This document shows, piece after piece, positions 53,743-62,979 of a DNA stretch of 64,000 nucleotides. Position 1 is the stretch's first letter. Every line of letters starts with the position of its first letter. The translations under genes were made by a program, and so were the position numbers. The notes under the pieces are model-generated. The model was given only the letters and a program-made list of their open reading frames with translations, had not been told where the DNA came from and made no database searches. This DNA is from Rhizorhabdus sp049889055. GTDB lineage: Bacteria > Pseudomonadota > Alphaproteobacteria > Sphingomonadales > Sphingomonadaceae. The stretch spans positions 1 through 64,000 of the forward strand of contig NZ_JBLTWO010000005.1 of the NCBI RefSeq assembly GCF_049889055.1, written 5' to 3'.

Positions 53743-55371
53743 ATGACGAAGAAGGTGACGCTGGCCGGGCTGATGCAGGATCATGCCCTGACCGTCGACC
53801 GCTTCATCGACTTCGCCGCCCGCTGGCATGGGACGACGCCGGTCGTCTCGCGGACCGTGACCGGCGAGACCGAGCGATCCAGCTATGCCGACATCGCCCA
53901 TCGCGCCCGCCTGCTGTCGTCGGCGCTGCTGGGGCGCGGCATCGTCGAGGGCGACCGCGTTGCCACATTGGCGATGAACCATGCGCTCCATGTCGAGGCC
54001 TGGTATGGGGTCATGGGCATCGGCGCCGTCTGCCACACGGTCAATCCGCGCCTGTTCGACGAGCAGATCGTCTATATCATCAACCATGCCGGCGACCGCA
54101 TCCTGCTGGCCGACGCCGCTTTCATCCCGCTGCTTGCCCGGGTGCTTCCGCACTGTCCGTCGATCGAACAGGTCATACTGTTCCCCGACGGTTCGGCCGA
54201 GGACGCCCCCTTCCCCACGATCGGTTATGAGGCCTTCCTGCGCGAAGCCGGGACGGCGGCGAACTGGGTCGGGATCGACGAGCGCGCGGCCTGCGGTCTG
54301 TGTTACACCTCGGGCACGACCGGACAGCCGAAGGGCGTGCTCTATTCGCACCGTTCCAACTATCTCCATGCGCTGGCGACGCTGCAGCACGACTTCATGA
54401 ATTTCTCGGCACGTGACGTCGTCCTGCCGGTCGTGCCGATGTTCCACGCCAATGCCTGGGGCATCGCCTTCTCGGCGCCGGCCTCGGGCGCGAAGCTGGT
54501 GATGCCGGGCGCCCGTCTCGATGGTGCCTCGCTCGAAAGCCTTATCCACGAGGAGGGCGTGACCTTCGCCGCCGGCGTACCCACGGTGTGGCAGGGACTG
54601 CTCCAGCATCTGGCGCGCAGCGGTGGCTCGCTGGGCACGCTCCAGCGCGTCCTGATCGGCGGCTCCGCCTGTCCGCCAGCGCTGATGCAGGCATTGGAAG
54701 ATGACCATGGCGTGGAAGTCGTCCATGCCTGGGGCATGACCGAGACCTCGCCGGTCGCGACGGCAGCCAGCCCCACCGTCGCCACGGCCGCGTTGCCCGC
54801 CGAACAGCGCCGCGCGCAGGCGCTGAAGCAGGGCCGGCCGATGTTCGACGTCGACCTGTGCCTGAAGGGCGAGGATGGCGAAATCGTCCCGCACGACGGG
54901 GTGACACCGGGGCATCTGATGGTGCGCGGCTCGACGGTCGCGGGCGCCTATTTCCGGCACGACGCCGACATAGTGGACGCCGATGGCTGGTTCGACACCG
55001 GCGATGTCGCCACGATCGACGAACATGGCTTCGTTCGCATCACCGACCGGTCTAAGGATCTGATCAAGTCGGGCGGCGAGTGGATTTCGTCGATCGAGAT
55101 CGAGAATATGGTGATGAGCCACCCGGCCGTGGCCAATGCCGCCGTAGTGGGCCAGCCGCATGAACGCTGGGGCGAGCGCCCGTTGCTGATCGTCGAACCG
55201 CGCGAGGGAGCCACCGCCACCGCCGGGGAGGTGATCGCCCATCTCGAAGGCCGCATCACCAAATGGTGGATGCCCGACGAGGTTCGTTTCGTCGATCGCA
55301 TCCCGCTGGGTGCGACCGGCAAGATCGACAAGAAGAGGATCAGGGCCGAGATGATCGGACAGCCCGCATGA
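53743..55371 (+). CDS. Long-chain-type acyl-CoA synthetase
   Basis: This is a 542-residue ANL ligase: CYTSGTTGQPKGVLYSHRSN P-loop, WGMTET, GWFDTGDVATIDEHGFVRITDRSKDLIKSGGEWISS, and a C-terminal GATGKIDKKRIR with the adenylation Lys. The PMFHANAWG motif is typical of medium/long-chain fatty-acyl or cinnamate-like ligases. GGAGGA lies upstream of ATG 53743 (MTKKVTL); ATGs at 53716/53719 are also possible. Its stop overlaps the CaiB-like gene start (ATGA). Confidence 0.93.
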   Translation: MTKKVTLAGLMQDHALTVDRFIDFAARWHGTTPVVSRTVTGETERSSYADIAHRARLLSSALLGRGIVEGDRVATLAMNHALHVEAWYGVMGIGAVCHTVNPRLFDEQIVYIINHAGDRILLADAAFIPLLARVLPHCPSIEQVILFPDGSAEDAPFPTIGYEAFLREAGTAANWVGIDERAACGLCYTSGTTGQPKGVLYSHRSNYLHALATLQHDFMNFSARDVVLPVVPMFHANAWGIAFSAPASGAKLVMPGARLDGASLESLIHEEGVTFAAGVPTVWQGLLQHLARSGGSLGTLQRVLIGGSACPPALMQALEDDHGVEVVHAWGMTETSPVATAASPTVATAALPAEQRRAQALKQGRPMFDVDLCLKGEDGEIVPHDGVTPGHLMVRGSTVAGAYFRHDADIVDADGWFDTGDVATIDEHGFVRITDRSKDLIKSGGEWISSIEIENMVMSHPAVANAAVVGQPHERWGERPLLIVEPREGATATAGEVIAHLEGRITKWWMPDEVRFVDRIPLGATGKIDKKRIRAEMIGQPA

Positions 55372-56501
55372 CCGGACCGCTGGCGGGCATTCGCGTCGTC
55401 GAGTTTGCAGGCCTTGGCCCCACCCCGTTCGTCTGCATGATGCTGGCCGACATGGGCGCCGAGGTGCTGCGCATCGACCGGCGCGGCGCCCAGGCCTTTG
55501 GCGGGGGCGACGAAAGGCACAATTATCTCAACCGCAGCCGTCCCTCGATCGAGCTCGACCTGAAGTCGGCCGAGGATCTCGCTCTGGCGCTGGACCTGGT
55601 CGGCAAGGCCGATGTGCTTGTCGAGGGTTTTCGCCCCGGCGCGATGGAACGGCTCGATCTCGGCCCCGACCGGCTGACCAGCCTCAACCAGCGGCTGATC
55701 TACGCGCGCATGACCGGCTGGGGCCAGACCGGCCCGCTGGCGCACAAGGCAGGCCATGACATCAACTATCTCTCCCTGACCGGCGGGCTCTATCTGATGG
55801 GGCCGCATGACGGCCCGCCCGTGCCGCCGATCAACCTCGCCGCCAATTTCGGCGGCGGCGGCATGATGATGCTGTCGGGGATATTGGCGGCGCTGGTCGA
55901 GCGGTCGACCAGCGGACGCGGCCAGGTGGTCGATGCGGCGATGCTGGACGGGGCCTCGCTGCTGCTGACGCAGATCTTCGCCTGGTCGCGCATGGGCCGC
56001 TGGCATGAAGGGCGCGGCGGCAATGTGCTCGACGGCAGTGCCTATTTCTACCGCTGCTACGAGACCGCCGATGGTGGTTTCATCGCGGTCGGCGCGCTCG
56101 AACCCCAATTTCACGCGGCCTTCGTGACCGGCCTGGGCTTCGACCCTGCCGAGTTCGGCGACCATCTGAATCCCTCGCATTGGGCCGAACGTGCCGCGCG
56201 GATCGAACCCATCGTGCGTGCGCGTAGCCGCGATCAGTGGGTAGCGCATTTCGACGGGCTCGATGCTTGCGTGACCCCCGTGTTGAGCCCCGAAGAAGCG
56301 CTGGAGCACCCGGCCAATGTCGAGCGGCAGGTGCATGTCGCGGTCGACGGCGAGTTGCAGCCGGCGCCCGCCCCGCGTCTCAGCCGTACGCCGGCGGAGA
56401 TTTCCTCGGCACCCGGCCTGCCGGGCGAAGGCGGGGAGGCTCGACTGAAGGCCTGGGGTGTGGATCGCACGAGCGGCACAGGGCTCGCCCAGGCGTCCTG
56501 A
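55368..56501 (+). CDS. CaiB/AMACR-type class III CoA-transferase or racemase
   Basis: This is a 377-residue protein. GIRVVEFAGLGPTPFVCMMLADMGAEVLRID is the family N-terminus, and the catalytic Asp region is GHDINYLSLTGGLY. It is close to alpha-methylacyl-CoA racemase (AMACR/Mcr), which epimerises 2-methylacyl-CoA so that branched chains can enter beta-oxidation. That would fit a methyl-branched or terpenoid substrate. Coupled by ATGA to the ligase gene upstream. Confidence 0.9.
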   Translation: MTGPLAGIRVVEFAGLGPTPFVCMMLADMGAEVLRIDRRGAQAFGGGDERHNYLNRSRPSIELDLKSAEDLALALDLVGKADVLVEGFRPGAMERLDLGPDRLTSLNQRLIYARMTGWGQTGPLAHKAGHDINYLSLTGGLYLMGPHDGPPVPPINLAANFGGGGMMMLSGILAALVERSTSGRGQVVDAAMLDGASLLLTQIFAWSRMGRWHEGRGGNVLDGSAYFYRCYETADGGFIAVGALEPQFHAAFVTGLGFDPAEFGDHLNPSHWAERAARIEPIVRARSRDQWVAHFDGLDACVTPVLSPEEALEHPANVERQVHVAVDGELQPAPAPRLSRTPAEISSAPGLPGEGGEARLKAWGVDRTSGTGLAQAS

Positions 56502-56533
56502 GCAGCGGCCGCATCACGCGACCGCCCAATTCG

Positions 56534-57433
56534 TTACAGCAGACCGGTCAGTACCGGACGAAAGCCCTTCCCGTCGCGCACGACACGCGCCGCGTGGCTG
56601 CCTGCGAAGTGCGCCGGAACCAGCAAGGCTTCCTCACGCGCGGCTTCCTCGAGCAGGGTCCGCCGCGTCTCGCGCGCCTGGTCCTGGTCCTCGCAGAAGA
56701 TGCTGTTCCAGTCGGGACGATAGACCTGCGCAGGATGGTGCACGATGTCGCCGACGAACATAGCCTTCTCGCCATCGGAGGCGACGTGCAGCGACATGCT
56801 ACCCGGCGTGTGGCCCGGGCGACAGCGCAGGATCATGCCGGGCACGACCTCGAAACCCTCGTCGGCCCATTCGGCGCGTCCGGCATCGAGGATCGGCCGC
56901 ACGCTGTCCTCGAACATATTGGCGTTGACCAGCGCGCCGATGCCCTGCGGTCCGGCGCCGTCGATCAGCGGATCCCAATAGTCGCGGTCGCGGATCGGCA
57001 GGACATAGCGGGCATTGCGGAAGGTCGGCTCCCAGCGCCCGTCGACGAGCCGGGTGTTCCAGCCGACATGGTCGACATGGATGTGCGAGCAGACGACGAT
57101 GTCGATATCCCCGGGCTGATAGCCCGCCCGTGCGAGGCGCCCCAGGAAATCGGTCTGGAGATTGCCGAAGATCGGCAGATTGGGGCGGTCCTTATCGTTC
57201 CCCGCGCCGGTATCGAACAGGATGCGGACGCTGCCGGTGTCGATCACCCAGCTCTGCAGGCAGCCGAAGACCTTGCCGCTGTCGACATCGTAATAATCGG
57301 GGGTGAACTCCGGGCGCTGGCGTTCCCAGCTCGCTTCCTCATAGCCCGCGAAAAGTTCGGATGGCGGCGCGAAGGGGCCCGCCCATTCCTCGATCCGGTG
57401 CACCTGGATCTTGCCGATCGCGAAGCTGTCCAT
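56534..57433 (-). CDS. MBL-fold hydrolase, AHL-lactonase-like
   Basis: This is a 299-residue metallo-beta-lactamase-fold protein. The metal motif is VVCSHIHVDHVGWN (HxHxDH), with GHTPGSMSLHV and FVGDIVHH as further ligands. The layout (ILFDTGAGND, FLGRLARAGYQPGDIDIVVCSH) is like lactonases (AiiA) and methyl parathion hydrolase relatives. Next to a Baeyer-Villiger enzyme it is a plausible lactone hydrolase for the pathway. ATG 57433 (MDSFAIGKIQVHRIEEW) has GGCAGG upstream. Other ester substrates are possible. Confidence 0.88.
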   Translation of the reverse strand: MDSFAIGKIQVHRIEEWAGPFAPPSELFAGYEEASWERQRPEFTPDYYDVDSGKVFGCLQSWVIDTGSVRILFDTGAGNDKDRPNLPIFGNLQTDFLGRLARAGYQPGDIDIVVCSHIHVDHVGWNTRLVDGRWEPTFRNARYVLPIRDRDYWDPLIDGAGPQGIGALVNANMFEDSVRPILDAGRAEWADEGFEVVPGMILRCRPGHTPGSMSLHVASDGEKAMFVGDIVHHPAQVYRPDWNSIFCEDQDQARETRRTLLEEAAREEALLVPAHFAGSHAARVVRDGKGFRPVLTGLL

Positions 57434-57458
57434 CCTGCCGCCCGTTCTCTTCCGTAAG

Positions 57459-57490
57459 AAAAAGGGGCGAACCTTTCGATTCGCCCCTCT
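57459..57490 (-). terminator. Terminator after the TonB receptor gene
   Basis: On the minus strand GGGGCGAA and TTCGCCCC form an 8-bp stem with an 8-base loop followed by TTTTTC, a few bases beyond the receptor stop at 57495. Confidence 0.85.
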
Positions 57491-57494
57491 TGGT

Positions 57495-59765
57495 TCAGAA
57501 GTTGAAGCCGAGTGTCGCACCATAGGTGCGCGGCGGCATCAGCGATCCGACCCGCGGATAGGCGTAGGTCGCCGCCGCGATGATGTTGTTGGCGATGATG
57601 AACTTGTTGGTCAGGTTCCTCACCCAGCCGGTCAGCGTCCACTGGTCGTTCGGTGAATGATAGGCGGCGCTGGCGTTGAACAGGACATAGGAGCCCTGCA
57701 CCGCGTCGCGGTTGTTGAATTCGCTGAAGAAGACCTTCGACTGGTACTTCATGTCGCCGCCGAGGCTGATCTTGGCCTCGCCCATCGGGATGTCCCAGTT
57801 GAACCCGCTGCCGAACGAATAGCGCGGCGCGTTGGGGAGACGGTTTCCGCTGAGGTCGACCAGGCCGGCCTGGCCGGGGCACGGCGCATAGGAGATGCCC
57901 GGACGCGCCGGGAAGGCCGCGCCATAATAAGCGTTGCAGAATTTGGTGAACTTGGCGTTGAGGTAGGAGGCGTTGGCGTTGACCGAGAATTGCGGCGTGA
58001 CCTTCGCTTCCAGTTCGAGCTCGCCGCCATAGTTGCGCGCGGTCGCGGCGTTGATCGTCTGGACGATGCTGTTCGCGTTGACGAAGCTGACCTGCAGGTT
58101 GCTGTAGTCATAATAGAAGATCGCACCGCTCAGCATCACGCGATTGCCCGCGAAGCGCTGCTTGAAGCCGCCTTCATAGCTCCAGACCGTTTCCGGGTTG
58201 ATCGCGGGATCGGCGCTGCCGACATTGATCACGCCCGACTTGAAGCCCTTGGTCACGCTGGCATAGAGCATCGTGGTGTCGGTCGGGCGATATTCCAGCA
58301 GCAGCTTCGGCGTGAGCGCCGACCAGCCCTTGGTTTCATCGGTCGGGATGTTGATGCCGATCGCGTCGAAGCGGAAGAAGCCGTCGCCCTTGCGCCGCTC
58401 ATAATTATAGCGGGCGCCGGCGGTCAGCTTCAGGGTCGGGCTCAGATCGACCGCGCCCTGGAGATAGACGCCAACGGCATCGATCTTGACGACACCATTC
58501 TGCTCATAGGCGCCATTGTCGAAAGTGTTGGCCGGCAGGCCGAACAGGACACCCAGATTGGTGGTCGGCACGAGCACCGAGCCCGTCAGTTTCTCATGCA
58601 GGTACATCGCGCCACCAAGCAGCGTGAAGCCATTGCCCTGATAGTTGACCGTGAACTCCTGACTGAAGGAGCGGCTCTTCTCGACATAGTCGTTGCGTCC
58701 GGCGAGGTTGACCTGCGAACTGTCGAGATCGTCACGCTGGAAGCGGTCGAAGCTGCGATAGGCGGTCGTCGACTTGACCGTCGCCGCGCCCAGATCCCAG
58801 TCGAGCAGGCCGGTGAAGCCATATCCGTCGCGCTTGTTGATCGCTTCCTGGTCGGAATAGATGTTGCGCAGGTTCACCTTCTCGCCGCGCGCCTGATAAA
58901 ATTCGATGATCGTCCGACCACCGATCAGCTTGTGCGGCAGGCCGGTCTCGGGAACGACCGATGGGCCGAAATAGTGGAAGGCATAGTTGTTGTCGTCTTC
59001 CTTGAAATGGTCGACGATGACCGTGCCGGTGACCGTCTCCGAGAATTTCGCGATCACGGTACCGCGCAGCGAATAGGCGTCGCGGTCGTCGACCTCGGCG
59101 CCGGTGAAGATGTTCTTGCCGTAGCCGTCGCGTTTCTCATATTTGCCGGCCACGCGGACGAGCAGCTTGTCGCCCGACAGGCCACCGCCGACCGCGGCTT
59201 CGAGGATCTTGGCGTTGTAATTGCCATAGGTCGCCCGGACATAGCCTTCCAGCTCTTCCTTCGGACGTGCGGTCACCATGTTGATCGCACCGGCGGTCGC
59301 GCCGCGACCGTAGAGGATCGACTGCGGACCGCGCAGGACTTCGATCTGCTCGAGATCGAAGAAGCCGCTGAGCTGCTGCGCCGGACGCGGCAGGATCGCG
59401 CCATTCTGGAGGAACGCAACGGCACCTTCGCCGCCGACGTCGAAATTGTTGAGGCCGACGCCGCGAATGAAGGTCCGGTTCACGCCGAACTGGTCGCCGA
59501 TCGAGACGTTGGGGACGACGACCTGCAGATCGCCGATATTCTGCACGCCCCCCGGCGCGATGTCGGCGGCGCGGACCGCGCTGACGGCGGCGGCCACGCG
59601 GCTGAGCGCGGTGTTCTGGCGCGTCGCGGTGACGATGATCTCGGCGGCATCCGCCACGGCGTCCTCGGCCGGCGCCTTGGCGGCCGACTGGGCGCTGACG
59701 ATCGCTGGCCACATGACCAGCATGGCCAGCGACGCATTGCGGACGGTACGAAGATGGATTTTCAT
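57495..59765 (-). CDS. TonB-dependent outer-membrane receptor
   Basis: This is a 756-residue protein. A signal peptide ends at IVSAQ. A TonB box (EIIVTATRQ) is followed by the plug (RGPQSILYGRGATAGAINMVTARP) and a barrel ending in NF. GGGGAGGCCAG precedes ATG 59765. Its promoter carries the third copy of the shared dyad, so it probably imports the substrate of the BVMO/P450 pathway. It is distinct in sequence from the receptor at 4650-6947. Confidence 0.95.
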   Translation of the reverse strand: MKIHLRTVRNASLAMLVMWPAIVSAQSAAKAPAEDAVADAAEIIVTATRQNTALSRVAAAVSAVRAADIAPGGVQNIGDLQVVVPNVSIGDQFGVNRTFIRGVGLNNFDVGGEGAVAFLQNGAILPRPAQQLSGFFDLEQIEVLRGPQSILYGRGATAGAINMVTARPKEELEGYVRATYGNYNAKILEAAVGGGLSGDKLLVRVAGKYEKRDGYGKNIFTGAEVDDRDAYSLRGTVIAKFSETVTGTVIVDHFKEDDNNYAFHYFGPSVVPETGLPHKLIGGRTIIEFYQARGEKVNLRNIYSDQEAINKRDGYGFTGLLDWDLGAATVKSTTAYRSFDRFQRDDLDSSQVNLAGRNDYVEKSRSFSQEFTVNYQGNGFTLLGGAMYLHEKLTGSVLVPTTNLGVLFGLPANTFDNGAYEQNGVVKIDAVGVYLQGAVDLSPTLKLTAGARYNYERRKGDGFFRFDAIGINIPTDETKGWSALTPKLLLEYRPTDTTMLYASVTKGFKSGVINVGSADPAINPETVWSYEGGFKQRFAGNRVMLSGAIFYYDYSNLQVSFVNANSIVQTINAATARNYGGELELEAKVTPQFSVNANASYLNAKFTKFCNAYYGAAFPARPGISYAPCPGQAGLVDLSGNRLPNAPRYSFGSGFNWDIPMGEAKISLGGDMKYQSKVFFSEFNNRDAVQGSYVLFNASAAYHSPNDQWTLTGWVRNLTNKFIIANNIIAAATYAYPRVGSLMPPRTYGATLGFNF

Positions 59766-59817
59766 CTGGCCTCCCCTAATCGGATGAACCGCTGCCTTAC
59801 TCTTCAGCGCTGATTCA

Positions 59818-59832
59818 TACTGGTGGGTATAT
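59818..59832 (-). promoter_or_regulatory. Shared 15-bp dyad before the TonB gene (TetR operator candidate, site 3)
   Basis: TACTGGTGGGTATAT on the plus strand, 53 bp before the receptor ATG. It differs from site 1 at only two positions (C/T at 4 and A/G at 9) and has the same orientation to its gene. Confidence 0.65.
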
Positions 59833-59995
59833 ATTCCTTTCACTTGGTACTCAAGCGCTTTCGCGCTGGCACTCGGGCAGCGAAGCCGCCCTTGCCCGAG
59901 GGCAAGCGCGGCCGATTTTCAAAGCCTGGAACAAGGGTTTCGGCAGACATATCTGCCGTCGGAGGTAAGGGAGCAGCCGAGCTGCTCCCTCGCCG

Positions 59996-61189
59996 TCAGT
60001 CGAAGTCGCCGAGATCGACGAGCCCGGGGGTAACCCCCGCCAGCTTGATGGCAGAGTCGATGGCACCCGCCCCGCTGCCGGAGAAGAACAGATAGGTGTC
60101 GACACCCACGGTAACGGCAACAACCTCGCTGTTGCCGACATTGGCATCGATCGCCCCCTGGGCGGCCGTCAGCGCGGTGGTCAGATCGGCCGCCGTGGCG
60201 GTCAGCAGCGCTGCGGGATCGAAATCCAGGTCGATTTCATCGATGCCATGCTGGAAGTCGCCGATGGTCTCGATCCCGCTGCCCGAATAGAGCGCCGAGT
60301 CCGACGAATATTTGAAGACATCGGCACCATCGCCGCCAAACAACAGATCGACGCCGAGATCGCCGCGCAATTCGTCCGCGCCGTCTCCGCCGTTCAGCTG
60401 GTCGTCCCCCTTGCCGCCGCGCAGGCTGTCATCGCCGACGCCGCCCGACAATGTGTCATTGCCGAGGTTGCCGTTGAGGCGATCATTGCCGGCGTCACCC
60501 GAGAGGGAGTCGCTGTCCGCCCCGCCGTTGATCCGGTCGGAGCCGGAACCGCCGACGAGCGTATCCGCCCCGGCATTGCCCTGCAGATAATCGGAGCCGT
60601 CCCCGCCCGACAGGCTGTCCGCATCGTCGGCGCCACCACTGGCACTGCGGCCATAGAGATGGTCGTTGCCGCTGCCGCCGATCAGCGTGTCGCGGCCATT
60701 GCCGCCATAGAGGGCGTCATGCCCGCTGCCGCCGTCGAGGCGGTCGCCGCCTTCGCCGCCTTCGAGATCGTCGTCGTCGTCGCCGCCGCTCAGATCGTCG
60801 TCGCCGTCGTCGCCCCGCAGACGATCGCGGCCGCGCCCACCGCCGAGATTGTCACTGCCGAGGCCACCCGACAGGCTGTCGTCTCCGTCCTCGCCCTCGA
60901 GGTCGTCGTCGCCATCATCACCGCCGAGATCGTCGTCACCGCCGCCGCCGAGGATCGAGTCGTCACCGAGGCCGCCATTTTCCACATCGGAATCGTCCGA
61001 CCCATCGACCACATCGTCATCGGACCCGTCGCCATCGCGGTCGTCGTCGTCGCGATCATCCTCGACATCATCTTGAGGGTCGTCATTGTCCGACCCGCCT
61101 TCACTATCATCGCTGCTGCTAAAAAGCGCCGCCTTGGCGACGGCGGACAGCGCGTCGAGTGCGTCCGTCTCGCGATCGATCATAGTCAT
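59996..61189 (-). CDS. RTX-type calcium-binding secreted protein
   Basis: This is a 397-residue, very acidic protein. A short N-terminus (TMIDRETDALDALSAVAKAA) leads into an Asp/Ser-rich stretch (about residues 30-65). About 25 glycine-rich nonapeptide repeats of the GGxGxDxLx type follow, for example GGNGRDTLIGGSGNDHLYG. The C-terminal part (GADVFKYSSDSALYSGSGIETIGDFQHG, then ...GGVDTYLFF-like strands) resembles the serralysin C-terminal/type I secretion signal region. No catalytic domain is visible, so it may be structural or calcium-dependent. No type I secretion genes are nearby. ATG 61189 follows GGGGAA. The 59766-59995 gap shows nothing else. Confidence 0.88.
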   Translation of the reverse strand: MTMIDRETDALDALSAVAKAALFSSSDDSEGGSDNDDPQDDVEDDRDDDDRDGDGSDDDVVDGSDDSDVENGGLGDDSILGGGGDDDLGGDDGDDDLEGEDGDDSLSGGLGSDNLGGGRGRDRLRGDDGDDDLSGGDDDDDLEGGEGGDRLDGGSGHDALYGGNGRDTLIGGSGNDHLYGRSASGGADDADSLSGGDGSDYLQGNAGADTLVGGSGSDRINGGADSDSLSGDAGNDRLNGNLGNDTLSGGVGDDSLRGGKGDDQLNGGDGADELRGDLGVDLLFGGDGADVFKYSSDSALYSGSGIETIGDFQHGIDEIDLDFDPAALLTATAADLTTALTAAQGAIDANVGNSEVVAVTVGVDTYLFFSGSGAGAIDSAIKLAGVTPGLVDLGDFD

Positions 61190-61367
61190 CAGCAATTCCC
61201 CGCTTTGGTCATCATCTCCCCGACCGCTAGATGATCCCCCTGACAGGAAGCTGACGATTACGGTTACTACCTGACCATCGCATCGGGGATAGCGCGCAGC
61301 GGAGCGGCCTCCGGCTAGGAAGATCGGCGCTGCGCTTCTAAGGGTCTTCGACAGGAGGCCCTGCCCG

Positions 61368-62501
61368 ATGACCATGACGATTATGGCAGCAACGCTCGAC
61401 GGTTGCGGTTGTAGTGAAGCGCCCTTCGCGACGTCCCGGCCGCTGCGGCTCGACGCGCTGGACCTCGCCCCGCCCCGTCCCGGCGAGTTGCTCGTCCGGA
61501 TCGAGGCGGCGGGGCTCTGCCATTCGGACCTGTCGGTCATCAATGGCGACCGCCCGCGTCCCATGCCGATGGCGCTGGGCCATGAGGCCTGCGCGACCGT
61601 CGTCGGCCTGGGAGACGCAAGCGATCCCGACTTCCGTATCGGCGACCGGGTGGTCCTCGTGTTCCTGCCGGCCTGCGGGTCCTGCGAGGAATGCGCGTCG
61701 GGGCGCGGCTATCTGTGCCCGCGCGGGGCGGCGGCCAATGGTCGCGGCGAGTTGTTGCACGGCGGCAGCCGGCTGTCGCGCGACGGCGAGACGGTCCATC
61801 ATCATCTCGGCGTGTCGGCCTTCGCCAGCCACGCAGTCGTCGATCGCCGCTCGGCGGTGAAGATCGACGGCGACATCCCGCCCGAGATCGCCGCGCTGTT
61901 CGGCTGTGCGGTGCTGACCGGGGTCGGCGCAGTGTGGAACAGCGCGCGGCTCGCGCCCGGCGAGACGGTGACGATCTGGGGCCTCGGCGGGGTCGGTCTC
62001 GCTGCGCTGCTGGGTGCGGTGGCGGGCGGCGCGATCGACATCTGCGTCGTCGATCCGTCGCCGGAGAAGCGGGCGCTGGCGCTGGAGTTGGGCGCCGCCC
62101 GCGCCTTCGCGCCCGACGATATCGACGCGCTCCCCCGTTCGCAGGTCGTGATCGAAACGGTCGGCAAGGCTGCGGTGCTGGCGCAGGCCTATGCCGGGGC
62201 GGCGCGCGGCGGGCGCATCGCGACGGTCGGCCTGCCCAACCCGCAGGAGATGCTGTCGATCCCGGCGATCTCGCTGGTGGCCGAGGGCAAGACGCTGATC
62301 GGCAGCTATATGGGCGACGCCATTCCGGCGCGCGACGTTCCCCGCTACATCGCGCTCTGGCGCGCCGGGCGCCTGCCGGTGGAGCGGCTGCTCACATCGG
62401 TCAGCCCGCTCGCCGACATCAACATGCTGATGGACCGGCTGGCGGCGGGCGAGGCCATTCGCCAGATCGTCCTGCCCGGCACATCGACCGAGGAAAAGTG
62501 A
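61368..62501 (+). CDS. Zinc-dependent alcohol dehydrogenase (MDR)
   Basis: This is a 377-residue class I/III-type MDR. Catalytic zinc ligands are in GLCHSDLS, ALGHEACATVVG and GCAVLTGVGA. The structural zinc cluster is CGSCEECASGRGYLC. The NAD site is IWGLGGVGLAALLGA. It oxidises primary or secondary alcohols. It is coupled to the thioesterase gene (TGATG), so both act in the same pathway. Confidence 0.93.
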   Translation: MTMTIMAATLDGCGCSEAPFATSRPLRLDALDLAPPRPGELLVRIEAAGLCHSDLSVINGDRPRPMPMALGHEACATVVGLGDASDPDFRIGDRVVLVFLPACGSCEECASGRGYLCPRGAAANGRGELLHGGSRLSRDGETVHHHLGVSAFASHAVVDRRSAVKIDGDIPPEIAALFGCAVLTGVGAVWNSARLAPGETVTIWGLGGVGLAALLGAVAGGAIDICVVDPSPEKRALALELGAARAFAPDDIDALPRSQVVIETVGKAAVLAQAYAGAARGGRIATVGLPNPQEMLSIPAISLVAEGKTLIGSYMGDAIPARDVPRYIALWRAGRLPVERLLTSVSPLADINMLMDRLAAGEAIRQIVLPGTSTEEK

Positions 62502-62938
62502 TGGACCGCACGCCGCTCTCGCCGCGCCCTGCCTATCGACACTGGACATCCATCCAGACGCTGTGGGCGGACAATGACGTCTATGGTCATGTCAACAACG
62601 CCGTGCATTATCGCTGGTTCGACACGGCGGTGAACGCCTGGCTGATCGAGCGCGGGCTGCTCGACATCGAAAAGGGCAATCCGATCGGCCTCGTGGTCGA
62701 GACCGCCTGTCGCTACGCAGCCTCGCTCGCCTATCCCGAGATCGTCGAGATCGGCCTGGCGGTGGAGAAGATCGGGACGTCGAGCGTCACCTATCGGCTC
62801 GGGGCCTTCGGTGCCGGCAAGGACGAACCGGCCGCACAGGGCCGCTTCACCCATGTCTATGTCGACCGCGCCTCGCGCCGGCCGGTGCCGCTGCCCGAGG
62901 ATTGGCGCGCTGCGTTCGGGGAGTTGCTGCTCGACTGA
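62501..62938 (+). CDS. Hotdog-fold acyl-CoA thioesterase (4HBT/YbgC type)
   Basis: This is a 145-residue protein. The catalytic Asp of the 4-hydroxybenzoyl-CoA-thioesterase branch is in WADNDVYGHVNNAVHYRWFD. CRYAASLAYPEIVEIGLAVEKIGTSSVTYRLGAF is the hotdog core. It should hydrolyse a CoA thioester, perhaps to release product or rescue CoA. Its ATG overlaps the ADH stop by one base. Confidence 0.9.
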   Translation: MDRTPLSPRPAYRHWTSIQTLWADNDVYGHVNNAVHYRWFDTAVNAWLIERGLLDIEKGNPIGLVVETACRYAASLAYPEIVEIGLAVEKIGTSSVTYRLGAFGAGKDEPAAQGRFTHVYVDRASRRPVPLPEDWRAAFGELLLD

Positions 62939-62979
62939 CAGGCAGGCGGGGCCGACGCACGCAGCGCCGGCCCGGCCGC

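Noticed and set aside
57657..59813. Long plus-strand frame opposite the TonB receptor
   Set aside because: The receptor has signal peptide, TonB box, plug and terminal Phe; the opposite frame has none and a biased Ala/Asp/Arg composition.
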